NCBI GenBank assembly: GCA_029237695.1
Contig: CM055274.1
Coordinates: 65,841,484-65,905,483 of the forward strand
Length of the DNA: 64,000 nucleotides
Direction of reading: 5' to 3'
Source: Conchocele bisecta
Taxonomy: Eukaryota; Mollusca; Bivalvia; Lucinida; Thyasiridae
The notes under the pieces were generated by a model. It was given only the letters and a program-made list of their open reading frames with translations, made no database searches and had not been told where the DNA came from. Position numbers and translations under genes: made by a program. Of this stretch, positions 47,600-63,500 are shown piece after piece (within the stretch, counting starts at the first letter, position 1; every line of letters starts with the position of its first letter).

Positions 47600-50500
47600 T
47601 ACATACCAGTAATATCGGACATGATACTGTAATACATACCACTAATATCGGACATGATACTGTAATTCATACCACAAATATCGGACATGATACTGTAATT
47701 CATACCAATAATATCGCATATGATACTGTAATTCATACCACTAATATCGGACATGATACTGTAATTCATACCACTAATATCAGACATGATACTGTAATTC
47801 ATACCAGAATTTAGGACATGATACTGTAATACATACCGTTAATGTCAGACATGATACTGTAATACATACAACTAATAATATAGGACATGATACTGTAATA
47901 CGTACCGCACATATCGACATGCTACTATAATACATACCACTAATATCGGACACGATACTGTAATACATACCACTAATATCGGACATGATACCGTGACACA
48001 TACCACTAATATCAGACATGATACTGTAATTATACATACAGTAATATCGGACAGATACTGTAATACATACCTCTAATGTCGACATGATACTGTAATACGT
48101 ACCGCCAATATCGGACATGATACTGTAATACATACCGTTAATGTCGGACATGATACTGTAATACATACAACTAATAATATAGGACATGGTACTGTAATAT
48201 GTACGGCTAATATCGGACATGCTACTGTAATACATACCACTAATAATATCGGACATGATATTGCAATACGTACCGGTAATATCAGACATGATACTGTAAT
48301 ACGTAGCACTAATATCGGACATAATACTGCAATACGTACCGCAAATATCAGACATTATACTGTAATACATACCGCTAATATCAGACATGCTACTGTAATA
48401 CATACCAGTAATATCGAATATGATACTGTAATACATACCACTAAAATTGGGCATGATATACATACCGCTAATATCGGACATGATATTGTAATACATACCA
48501 CTAATATCGGACATGATACTGTAATTCATACCAGTAATATCGGACTGTAATATGTACCACTAATATCGAACATGGTACTGTAATACATACCGCTAATATC
48601 GGACATGATACTGTAATACATACCGCTAATATCGGACATGCTACTGTAATACATACCATTAATATCGGATATGATACTGTAATTCATACCAGTAATATCG
48701 GACATGATACTGTAATATGTACCACTAATATCGAACATGATACTGTAATACATACCATTAATATCGGATATGATACTGTAATTCATACCAGTAATATCGG
48801 ACATGATACTGTAATATGTACCACTAATATCGAACATGATACTGTAATACATACCGCTAATATCAGACATGATACTGTAACACATACCGCTAATATCGGA
48901 CATGCTACTGTAATACATACCACTAATAATATCGGACATGATACTGGAATACGTACCGATAATAATATCGGACATGATACTGTAATACATACCACTAATA
49001 TCGGATATGATACTGTAATACATACCGCCAATATCGGACATGATACTGTAATTCATACCAGTAATATTGGACATGATACTGTAATACGTACAACTAATAT
49101 CGAACATAATACTGTAATACATACCACTAATATCGGACATGATACTGTAATACGTACCACTAATATCGAACATGATACTGTAATAAGTACCACTAATAAT
49201 ACATACCACTAATAACATCAGACATGATACTGTAATACGAACCGCTAATAATATCGGACATGATACTGTAATACATACCACTAATATCGGACATGATACT
49301 GTAATACATACCACTAATATCGGACATGATACTGTAATACATACCGCTAATGTCGGAAATTATACTGTAATACGTACCACTAATATCGGACATGATAATG
49401 TAATACATATCAGTAATATTGGACATGATACTGTAATACGTACCACTAATATCAGACATGATACTGTAATACTTACCACTAATATCGGACATGATACTGT
49501 AATACGTACCGCTAATGTCGGACATCATACTGTAATACGTACCACTAATATCAGACATGATACTGTAATACATACCTCTAATGTCGGACATGATACTGTA
49601 ATACGTACCGCCAATATCGGACATGATACTGTAATACGTACCGCTAATATCGGACATGATACTGTAATACAAACCTCTAATGTCGGACATGATACTGTAA
49701 TACGTACCACTAATATCGGACATGATACTGTAATACATACCGCTAATATCGGACTTGATACTGTAATACATACCGCTAATATCGGACATGATACTGTAAT
49801 ACATACCAGTAATATCGGACATGATACTAAAATACATATCACTAATATCGGACATGATACTGTAATACATTTCACTAATATAGGACATGATACTGTAATA
49901 CATACCACTAACATCGGACATGAAACTGTAATACATACCGCTAATAATATCGGACATGATACTGTAATACATACCTCTAATTTCGGACATGATACTGCAA
50001 TACGTACCACTAATATCGGACATAATACTGTAATACATACCACTAATAATATCGGACATGATACTGTAATACATACCTCTAATGTCGGACATGATACTGT
50101 AATACGTACCACTAATATCGGACATCATACTGTAATACTTACCGCTAATATCGGACATTATACTGTAATACATACCGCTAATTTCGGACATGATACTGTA
50201 ATACATACCGCTAATATCGGACATGATACTGTAATACATACCACTAATATCGGACATGATACTGTAAAACATACCACTAATATCGGACATGATAATGTAA
50301 TACATAATACCACTGATATCGAACATGATACTGTAATACGTACCACTAATATCAGACATGATACTGTAATACATACCACTAATATCGGACATGATACTGT
50401 AATACATACCGCCAATAATATCGGACATAATACTGTAATACATACCTCTAATGTCGGACATGATACTATAATACGTACCACTAATATCGGACATGATACT

Positions 50501-52820
50501 GTAATACGTACCACTAATATCGGACATGATACTGTAATACATACCGCTAATATCGGACATGATACTGTAATACATACCGGTAATATCGGACATGATACTG
50601 TAATACATACCACTAATATCGGACATGATACTGTAATACATACCACTAATATCGGACATGATATTGTAATACATACCACTAATGTCGGACATGATACTGT
50701 AATACATACCACTATTATCGGACATGATACTGTAATACGTACCACTAATATCAGACATGATACTGTAATACGTACCACTAATATCGGACATGATAATGTA
50801 TTACATACCACTAATATCGAACATGATACTGTAATAGGTACCACTAATATCAGACATGATACTGTAATACATACCACTAATATCGGACATGATAATGTAT
50901 TACATACCACTAATATCGAACATGATACTGTAATACGTACCACTAATATCAGACATGATACTGTAATACATACCACTAACATCCGACATGATACTTTAAT
51001 ACATACCGCTAATAATATCGGACAGGATACTGTAATACATATCTCTAATGTCGGGCATCATACTGTAATACGTACCACTAATATCGGACATGATACTGTA
51101 ATACATACCACTAATATCGAACATGGTACTGTAATACATACCACTAATATCGGACATGATACTGTAATACATACCGCTAATGTCGGATATGATACTGTAA
51201 TACATACCTCTAATGTCGGACATGATACTGTAATACGTACCACTAATATCGGACATGATACTGTAATACATACCGCTAATGTCGGACATGATACTGTAAT
51301 ACAAACCGCTAATATCGGACCTGATACTGTAATACATACTGCTAATATCGGACATGATACTGTAATACATACCACTTATGTCGGACATTATACTGTAATA
51401 CGTACCACTAATATCGAACATGATACTGTTATACGTACCACTAATATCGAGCATGATACTGTAATAAGTACTACTAATATCGGACATGATACTTTAATAC
51501 GTACTACTAATTTCGGCCATGATACTGTAATACGTACCGCTAATATCGGACATGATACTGTAATGCATACCACTAATATCGGACATGATACTGTAATACA
51601 TACCACTAATATCGGACATGATACTGTAATTCATACCACAAGTATCGGACATGATACTGTAATTCATACCAATAATATCGCATATGATACTGTAATTCAT
51701 ACCACTAATATCGGACATGATACTGTAATTCATACCACTAATATCAGACATGATACTGTAATTCATACCAGAATTTAGGACATGATACTGTAATACATAC
51801 CGTTAATGTCAGACATGATACTGTAATACATACAACTAATAATATAGGACATGATACTGTAATACGTACCGCACATATCGGACATGCTACTATAATACAT
51901 ACCACTAATATCGGACACGATACTGTAATACATACCACTAATATCGGACATGATACCGTGACACATACCACTAATATCAGACATGATACTGTAATTCATA
52001 CCAGTAATATCGGACATGATACTGTAATACATACCTCTAATGTCGGACATGATACTGTAATACGTACCGCCAATATCGGACATGATACTGTAATACATAC
52101 CGTTAATGTCGGACATGATACTGTAATACATACAACTAATAATATAGGACATGGTACTGTAATATGTACGGCTAATATCGGACATGCTACTGTAATACAT
52201 ACCACTAATAATATCGGACATGATATTGCAATACGTACCGCTAATATCAGACATGATACTGTAATACGTAGCACTAATATCGGACATAATACTGTAATAC
52301 GTACCGCAAATATCAGACATTATACTGTAATACATACCGCTAATATCAGACATGCTACTGTAATACATACCAGTAATATCGAATATGATACTGTAATACA
52401 TACCACTAAAATTGGGCATGATATACATATCGCTAATATCGGACATGATATTGTAATACATACCACTAATATCGGACATGATACTGTAATTCATACCAGT
52501 AATATCGGACTGTAATATGTACCACTAATATCGAACATGGTACTGTAATACATACCGCTAATATCGGACATGATACTGTAATACATACCGCTAATATCGG
52601 ACATGCTACTGTAATACATACCATTAATATCGGATATGATACTGTAATTCATACCAGTAATATCGGACATGATACTGTAATATGTACCACTAATATCGAA
52701 CATGATACTGTAATACATACCATTAATATCGGATATGATACTGTAATTCATACCAGTAATATCGGACATGATACTGTAATATGTACCACTAATATCGAAC
52801 ATGATACTGTAATACATACC
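47600..52820 (+). repeat. Higher-order duplication at about 3.97-kb offset
   Basis: About 47.6-48.86 kb matches 51.56-52.82 kb nearly base for base. Markers are CATACCAGAATTTAGGACAT (47801 and 51767) and the truncated ATCGGACTGTAATATG (about 48539 and 52505). The first copy carries several extra single-base deletions (for example near 47915 and 48050). Confidence 0.8.
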
Positions 52821-53499
52821 GCTAATATCGGACATGATACTGCAATACATACCGCTAATGTCGGACATGATACTGTAATACGTACCACTAATATCGGACA
52901 TGATACTGTAATACATACCACTAATATCGGACATGACACTGTAATTCATACCACTAATATCGGACATAATACTGTAATACATACCACTAATATCAGACAT
53001 GATACTGTAATACATACTACTAACATCGGACATGATACTGTAATACATACCGCTAATAATATCGGACATGATACTGTAATACATACCTCTAATGTCGGAC
53101 ATGATACTGTAATACGTACCACTAATATCAGACATGATACTGTAATACATACCGCCAATAATATCGGACATGATACTGTAATACATACCACAAATGTCGG
53201 ACATGATACTGTAATACATACCACTAATATCGGACATGATACTGTAATACATACCACTAATATCGGACATGATACTGTAATACGTACCACTAATATCAGA
53301 CATGATATTGTAATACATACCTCTAATGTCGGACATGATACTGTAATACGTACCACTAATATCAGACATGCTACTGTAATACATACCTCTAATGTCGGAC
53401 ATGATATTGTAATACATACCACTAATATCGAACATGATACTGTAATACGTACCACTAATATCAGACATGATACTGTAATACATACCACTAACATCGGAC

Positions 53500-56400
53500 A
53501 TGATACTGTAATACATACGGCTAATAATATCGGACATGATACTGTAATACATACCTCTAATGTCGGGCATGATACTGTAACACGTACCACTAATATCGGA
53601 CATGATACTGTAATACATACCGCTAATATCGGACATGATACTGCAATACATACCGCTAATGTCGGACATGATACTGTAATACATACCTCTAATGTCGGAC
53701 ATGATACTGTAATACGTACCACTAATATCGGACATGATACTGTAATACATACCACTAACATCGGACATGATACTGTAATACATACCGCTAATAATATCGG
53801 ACATGATACTGTAATACATACCTCTAATGTCGGACATGATACTGTAATACGTACCACTAATATCGGACATAATACTGTAATACATACCGCTAATAATATC
53901 GGACATGATACTGTAATACATACCTCTAATGTCGGACATGATACTGTAATACGTACCACTAATATCGGACATGATACTGTAATACTTACCGCTAATATCG
54001 GACATGATACTGTAATACATACCACTAATTTCGGACATGATACTGTAATACATACCGCTAATATCGGACATGATACTGTAATACATACCACTAATATCGG
54101 ACATGATACTGTAATTCATACCACTAATATCGGACATGATACTGTAAAACATACCACTAATATCGGACATGATAATGTAATACATAATATCACTGATATC
54201 AAACATGATACTGTAATACGTACCACTAATATCAGACATGATACTGTAATACATACCACTAATATCGGACGTGATACTGTAATACATACCGCCAATAATA
54301 TCGGACATGATACTGTAATACATACCTCTAATGTCGGACATGATACTGTAATACGTACCACTAATATCGGACATAATACTGTAATACATACCAGTAATAT
54401 CGGACATGATACTGTAATACATACCACTAATATCGGACATGATACGGTAATACATACCACTAATATCGGACATGGTTACTGTAATACATACCACTAAATG
54501 TCGGACATGATACTGTAATACATACCACTATTATCGGACATGATACTGTAATACGTACAACTAATATCAGGCATTGATACTGTATTACATTACCACTAAT
54601 ATCGAACATGATACTGTAATACGTATCACTAATATCAGACATGATACTGTAATACATACCACTAACATCGGACATGATACTTTAATACATACCGCTAATA
54701 ATATCGGACATGATACTGTAATACATACCTCTAATGTCGGGCATGATACTGTAATACGTACCACTAATATCGGACATGATACTGTAATACATACCAGTAA
54801 TATCGAACATGATACTGTAATACGTACCACTAATATCGGACATGATACTGTAATACATACCGCTAATATCGAACATGTTACTGTAATACATACCACTAAT
54901 ATCGGACATGATACTGTAATACATACCTCTAATGTCGGACATGATACTGTAATACGTACCACTAATATTGGACATGATACTGTAATACATACCGCTAATA
55001 TCGGACATGATACTGTAATACATACCACTAATATCGGACATGATACTGTAATTCATACCACTAATATCGGACATGATACTGTAAAACATACCACTAATAT
55101 CGGACATGATAATGTAATACATAATACCACTGATATCAAACATGATACTGTAATACGTACCACTACTATCAGACATGATACTGTAATACATACCACTAAT
55201 ATCGGACATGATACTGTAATACATACCGCCAATAATATCGGACATGATACTGTAATACATACCTCTAATGTCGGACATGATACTGTAATACGTACCACTA
55301 ATATCGGACATGATACTGTAATACATACCAGTAATATCGAACATGATACTGTAATACGTACCACTAATATCGGACATGATACGGTAATACATACCACTAA
55401 TACCGGACATGATACTGTAATACATACCACTAATGTCGGACATGATACTGTAATACATACCACTATTATCGGACATGATACGGTAATACGTACAACTAAT
55501 ATCAGGCATGATACTGTATTACATACCACTAATATCGAACATGATACTGTAATACGTACCACTAATATCAGACATGATACTGTAATACATACCACTAACA
55601 TCGGACATGATACTTTAATACATACCGCTAATAATATCGGACATGATACTGTAATACATACCACTAATATCGAACATGATACTGTTATACGTACCACTAA
55701 TATCGAGCATGATACTGTAATATGTACTACTAATATCGGACATGATACTTTAATACGTACTACTAATTTCGGCCATGATACTGTAATACGTACCGCTAAT
55801 ATCGGACATGATACTGTAATGCATACCACTAATGTCGGACATGATACTGTAATGCGTACCACTAATATCGGACATGATACTGTAATACATACCACTAATG
55901 TCGGACATGATACTGTAATACGTACCACAAATATCGGACATGATACTGTAATACATACCGCTAATATCGTACATGATACTGTAATACATACCGCTAATAT
56001 CGGACATGATACTGTAATACGTTACACTAATATCGGACATGATACTGTAATACATACCACTAATGTCGGACATGATACTGTAATACATACCACTATTATC
56101 GGACATGATACTGTAATACGTACAACTAATATCAGGCATGATACTGTATTACATACCACTAATATCGAACATGATACTGTAATACGTATCACTAATATCA
56201 GACATGATACTGTAATACATACCACTAACATCGGACATGATACTTTAATACATACCGCTAATAATATCGGACATGATACTGTAATACATACCTCTAATGT
56301 CGGGCATGATACTGTAATACGTACCACTAATATCGGACATGATACTGTAATACATACCAGTAATATCGAACATGATACTGTAATACGTACCACTAATATC

Positions 56401-59400
56401 GGACATGATACTGTAATACATACCGCTAATATCGAACATGTTACTGTAATACATACCACTAATATCGGACATGATACTGTAATACATACCTCTAATGTCG
56501 GACATGATACTGTAATACGTACCACTAATATTGGACATGATACTGTAATACATACCGCTAATATCGGACATGATACTGTAATTCATACCACTAATATCGG
56601 ACATGATACTGTAATTCATACCACTAATATCGGAAATGATACTGTAAAACATACCACTAATATCGGACATGATAATGTAATACATAATACCACTGATATC
56701 AAACATGATACTGTAATACGTACCACTAATATCAGACATGATACTGTAATACATACCACTAATATCGGACATGATACTGTAATACATACCGCCAATAATA
56801 TCGGACATGATACTGTAATACATACCTCTAATGTCGGACATGATACTGTAATACGTACCACTAATATCGGACATGATACTGTAATACATACCAGTAATAT
56901 CGGACATGATACTGTAATACATACCACTAATATCGGACATGATACGGTAATACATACCACTAATATCGGACATGATACTGTAATACATACCACTAATGTC
57001 GGACATGATACTGTAATACATACCACTATTATCGGACATGATACTGTAATACGTACAACTAATATCAGGCATGATACTGTATTACATACCACTAATATCG
57101 AACATGATACTGTAATACGTACCACTAATATCAGACATGATACTGTAATACATACCACTAACATCGGACATGATACTTTAATACATACCGCTAATAATAT
57201 CGGACATGATACTGTAATACATACCTCTAATGTCGGGCATGATACTGTAATACGTACCACTAATATCGGACATGATACTGTAATACATACCAGTAATATC
57301 GAACATGATACTGTAATACGTACCACTAATATCGGACATGATATTGTAATACATATCGCTAATATCGAACATGATACTGTAATACATACCACTAATATCG
57401 GACATGATACTGTAATACATACCTCTAATGTCGGACATGATACTGTAATACGTACCACTAATATTGGACATGATACTGTAATACAAACCGCTAATATCGG
57501 ACATGATACTGTAATACATACTGCTAATATCGGACATGATACTGTAATACATAGCACTTATGTCGGACATTATACTGTAATACGTACCACTAATATCGAA
57601 CATGATACTGTTATACGTACCACTAATATCGAGCATAACTGTAATAGTACTACTAATATCGACATGATACTTTAATACGTACTACTAATTTCGGCATGAT
57701 ACTGTAATACGTACCGCTATATCGGTACATGTACTGTAATGCATACCACTAATGTCGGACATGTACTGTAATGCTACCACTAATATCGACATGATACTAA
57801 TACCATACCACTAATGTCGGACATGATACTGTAATACGTACCACAAATATCGGACATGATACTGTAATACATACCGCTAATATCGTACATGATACTGTAA
57901 TACATACCGCTAATATCGGACATGATACTGTAATACGTTACACTAATATCGGACATGTTACTGTAATACATACAGCTAATATCGGACATGATACTGTAAG
58001 ACATACCACTAATAATATCGGACATGATACTGTAATACGTACCACTAATATCAGACATGATACTGTAATACATACCGCTAATATCGGACATGATACTGTA
58101 ATACATATCGCTAATGTCGGACATGATACTGTAATACATACCGCTAATATCGAACATGATACTGTAATACAAACTGCTAATATCGGACATGATACTGTAA
58201 TACATACCACTAATGTCGGACATTATACTGTAATTCATACCACTAATATCGGACATGATACTGTAAAACATACAACTAATATCGGACATGATACTGTAAA
58301 ACATACCACTAATATCGGACATGATACTGTAATACATACCACTAATATCGAACATGATACTGTATACATACACAATATCGACATTGACACTGTAATTCAT
58401 ACCACTAATATCGGACATGATACTGTAATATGTACCACTAATATCGGACATGATACTGTAAAACATACCACTAATATCGGACATGATACTGTAATACATA
58501 CCACGAATATCGAACATGATACTGTAATACATACCACTAATATCAGACATGATACTGTAATACATACCACTAACATCGGACATGATACTGTAATACATAC
58601 CGCTAATAATATCGGATATGATACAGTAATACATACCTCTAATGTCGGACATGATATTGTAATACATACCACTAATATCAGACATGATACTGTAATACAT
58701 ACCGTCAATAATATCGCACATGATACTGTAATACATACCTCTAATGTCGGACACGATACTGTAATACGTACCACTAATATCGGACATGATACTGTAATAC
58801 ATACCGCTAATATCGGACATGATACTGTAATACATACCAGTAATATCGGACATGATACTGTAATACATACCACTAATATCGGACATGATACTGTAAATAC
58901 AATACCATAATATCGGACAGATACTGTAATACATACCACTAATATCGACATGATACTGTAATACATACCACTAATGTCGGACATGATACTGTAATACATA
59001 CCACTAATATCGGACTGATACTGTAATACATACCACTATATCGGACATGATACTGTAATACGGTACCACTATATCAGACATGATATTGTAATACACCTCT
59101 AATGTCGGACATGATACTGTAATACGTACCACTAATATCAGACAATGATACTGTAATACATACCTACTAATGTCGACATGATACTGTAATACATACCACT
59201 AATATCGAACTGATACTGTAATAACGTACCACTAATATCAGACATGATACTGTAATACAACCACTAACATCGGACATGATACTGTAATACATACGGCATA
59301 ATATCGGACATGATACTGTAATACATACCTCTAATGTCGGGCATGATACTGTAATACGTACCACTAATATCGGACATCATACTGTAATACATACCGCTAA

Positions 59401-60530
59401 TATCGGACATGATACTGCAATACATACCGCTAATGTCGGACATGATACTGTAATACATACCTCTAATGTCGGACATGATACTGTAATACGTACCACTAAT
59501 ATCGGACATGATACTGTAATACATACCACTAACATCGGACATGATACTGTAATACATACCGCTAATAATATCGGACATGATACTGTAATACATACCTCTA
59601 ATGTCGGACATGATACTGTAATACGTACCACTAATATCGGACATAATACTGTAATACATACCGCTAATAATATCGGACATGATACTGTAATACATACCTC
59701 TAATGTCGGACATGATACTGTAATACGTACCACTAATATCGGACATGATACTGTAATACTTACCGCTAATATCGGACATGATACTGTAATACATACCGCT
59801 AATTTCGGACATGATACTGAAATACATACCGCTAATATCGGACATGATACTGTAATACATACCACTAATATCGGACATGATAGTGTAATTCATACCACTA
59901 ATATCGGACATGATACTGTAAAACATACCACTAATATCGGACATGATAATGTAATACATAATACCACTGATATCGAACATGATACTGTAATACGTACCAC
60001 TAATATCAGACATGATACTGTAATACATACCACTAATATCGGACATGATACTGTAATACATACCGCCAATAATATCGGACATGATACTGTAATACATACC
60101 TCTAATGTCGGACATGATACTGTAATACATACCACTAATATCGGACATGATACTGTAATACATACCACTAATATCGGACATGATACTGTAATACATACCA
60201 CTAATGTCGGACATGATACTGTAATACATACCACTATTATCGGACATGATACTGTAATACGTACAACTAATATCAGGCATGATACTGTATTACATACAAC
60301 TAATATCGAACATGATACTGTAATACGTACCACTAATATCAGACATGATACTGTAATACATACCACTAACATCGGACATGATACTTTAATACATACCGCT
60401 AATAATATCGGACATGATACTGTAATACATACCTCTAATGTCGGGCATGATACTGTAATACGTACCACTAATATCGAGCATGATACTGTAATACATACCA
60501 CTAATATCGGACATGATACTGTAATACATA
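53500..60530 (+). repeat. Higher-order duplication at about 5.77-kb offset
   Basis: The rare units CATACGGCTAATAA (53515) and CTGCAATACATACCGCTAAT (53641) recur at about 59290 and 59415. The following string of variants also recurs through the HNTTDI-type unit (about 54180 and 59955). Confidence 0.7.
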
Positions 60531-63500
60531 CCACTAATATCGGACATGATACTGTAATACATACCGCTAATATCGGACATGATACTGTAATACATACCGC
60601 TAATGTCGGACATGATACTGTAATACATACCGCTAATATCAGACATCATACTGTAATACATACCACTAATATCGGACACGATACTGTAATTCATACCACT
60701 AATATCGGACATGATACTGTAAAATATACCACTAATATCGGACATGATAATGTAATACATAATACCACTAATATCGAACATGATATTGTAATAAGTACCA
60801 CTAATATCAGACATGATACTGTAATACATACCGCCAATAATATCGGACATGATACTGTAACACATACCTCTAATGTCGACATGATACTGTAATACGTACT
60901 ACTAATATCGGACATGATACGTAAATACATACCGCTAATACGGACATGTACTGTAATACATACCAGTAATATCGGACATGATACTGTAATACATACCATA
61001 ACTAATACCGACATGATACTGTAAGACATACCACTAATGTCGGAAATGATACTGTAATACATACCACTAATATCGGACATGATACTGTAATACATACCAC
61101 TATATCGGACATGATACTGTAATACGTACCACTAATATCAGACATGATACTGTAATACATACCACTAATGTCGGACATGATACTGTAATACTACCACTAA
61201 TATCAGACATTGATACTGTAATACATACCTGTAATGTCGGACATGATACTGTATACGTACCACTAATATCAGACATGATACTGTAATACATACCTCTAAT
61301 GTCGGACATGATACTGTAATACGTACCACTAATATCAGACATGATACTGTAATACATACCTCTAATGTCGGACATGATACTGTAATACGTACCACTAATA
61401 TCGAACATGATACTGTAATACGTACCACTAATATCAGACATGATACTGTAATACATACCACTAACATCGGACATTATACTGTAATACATACCGCTAATAA
61501 TATCGGACATGATACTGTAATACATACCTCTAATGTCGGGCATGATACTGTAATACATACCTCTAATGTCGGACATGATATTGTAATACATTCCACTAAT
61601 ATCGAACATGATACTGTAATACATACCACTAATATCGGACATGATACTGTAATACATACCGCTAACATCGGACATTATACTGTAATACATAGCTAATAAT
61701 ATCGGACATGATACTGTAATACATACCTCTAATGTCGGGCATGATACTGTAATACGTACCACCAATATCGGACATGATATTGTAATACATACCGCTAATA
61801 TCGGACATGATACTGCAATACATACCGCTAATGTCGGACATGATACTGTAATACATACCGCTAATGTCGGACATGATACTGTAATACATTCCTCTAATGT
61901 CGGATATGATACTGTAATACGTACTACTAATATCGGACATGATACTGTAATACATACCGCTAATGTCGGACATGATACTGTAATACAAACCGCTAATATC
62001 GGATATGATACTGTAATACATACCGCTAATATCGGACATGACACTGTAATACATACCACTAATGTCGGACATTATACTGTAATACGTATCACTAATATCG
62101 AACATGATACTGTTATACGTACCACTAATATCGAGCATGATACTGTAATACGTACTACTAATATCGGACATGATACTGTAATACGTACTACTAATTTGGG
62201 CCATGATACTGTAATACGTACCGCTAATATCGGACATGATACTGTAATGCATACCACTAATGTCGGACATGATAATGTAATGCGTACCACTAATATCGGA
62301 CATGATACTGTAATACATACCACTAATATCGGACATGATACTGTAATACATACCGCTAATATCGGAGATGATACTGTAATACGTTACACTAATATCGGAC
62401 ATGATACTGTAATACATACAGCTAATATCGGACATGATACTGTAATACATACCACTAATAATATCGGACATGATACTGTAATACGTACCACTAATATCAG
62501 ACATGATACTGTAATACATACCGCTAATATCAGACATGATACAGTAATACATACCGCTAATCGTGGACAGATACGTAATAAACATACCGCTAATATCGGA
62601 CATGATACTGTAATACATACCGCTAATATCGGACATGATACTGTAATACATACCACTAATGTCGGACATGATACTGTAAAACATACAACTAATATCGGAC
62701 AAGATACTGTAAAACATACCACTAATATCGGACATGATACTGTAATACATACCACTAATATCGAACATGATACTGTAATACATACCACTAATATCGGAAA
62801 TGACACTGTAATTCATACCACTAATATCGGACATGATACTGTAATATGTACCACTAAATACTTGAAACAGATACTGTAAAACATACCACTAATATCGGAC
62901 ATGATACTGTAATACATACCACGAATATCGAACATGATACTGTAATACATACCACTAATATCAGACATGATACTGTAATACATACCACTAACATCGGACA
63001 TGATACTGTAATACATACCGCTAATAATATCGGACATGATACTGTAATACATACCTCTAATGTCGGACATGATACTGTAATACGTACCACTAATATCGGC
63101 ACCTGATACTGTAAAATACATACCGCTAATAATATCGGACATGATACTGTAATACATACCACAATATCGGACATGATACTGTAATACATACCACTAATAT
63201 CGGACATAATACTGTAATACATACCGCTAATAATATCGGAACATGATACTGTAATACATACCTCTAATGTCGACATGATACTGTAATACGTACCACTAAT
63301 ATCGGACATGATACTGTAATACTTACCGCTAATATCGGACATGATACTGTAATACCATACCGCTAATTTCGGACATGATACTGAAAAATCATACCGCTAA
63401 TATCGGACATGATACTGTAATACATACCACTAAAATATCGGACATGATAGTGTAAATTCATACCACAAATATCGGACATGATACTGTAAAACATACACTA

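Noticed and set aside
54574..57675. 1033-codon open frame as a giant repetitive protein gene
   Set aside because: It lies wholly in the 33-bp satellite, has equally open frames on the opposite strand, shows mostly non-synonymous variation, and has no promoter, signal peptide or unique sequence at its ends.
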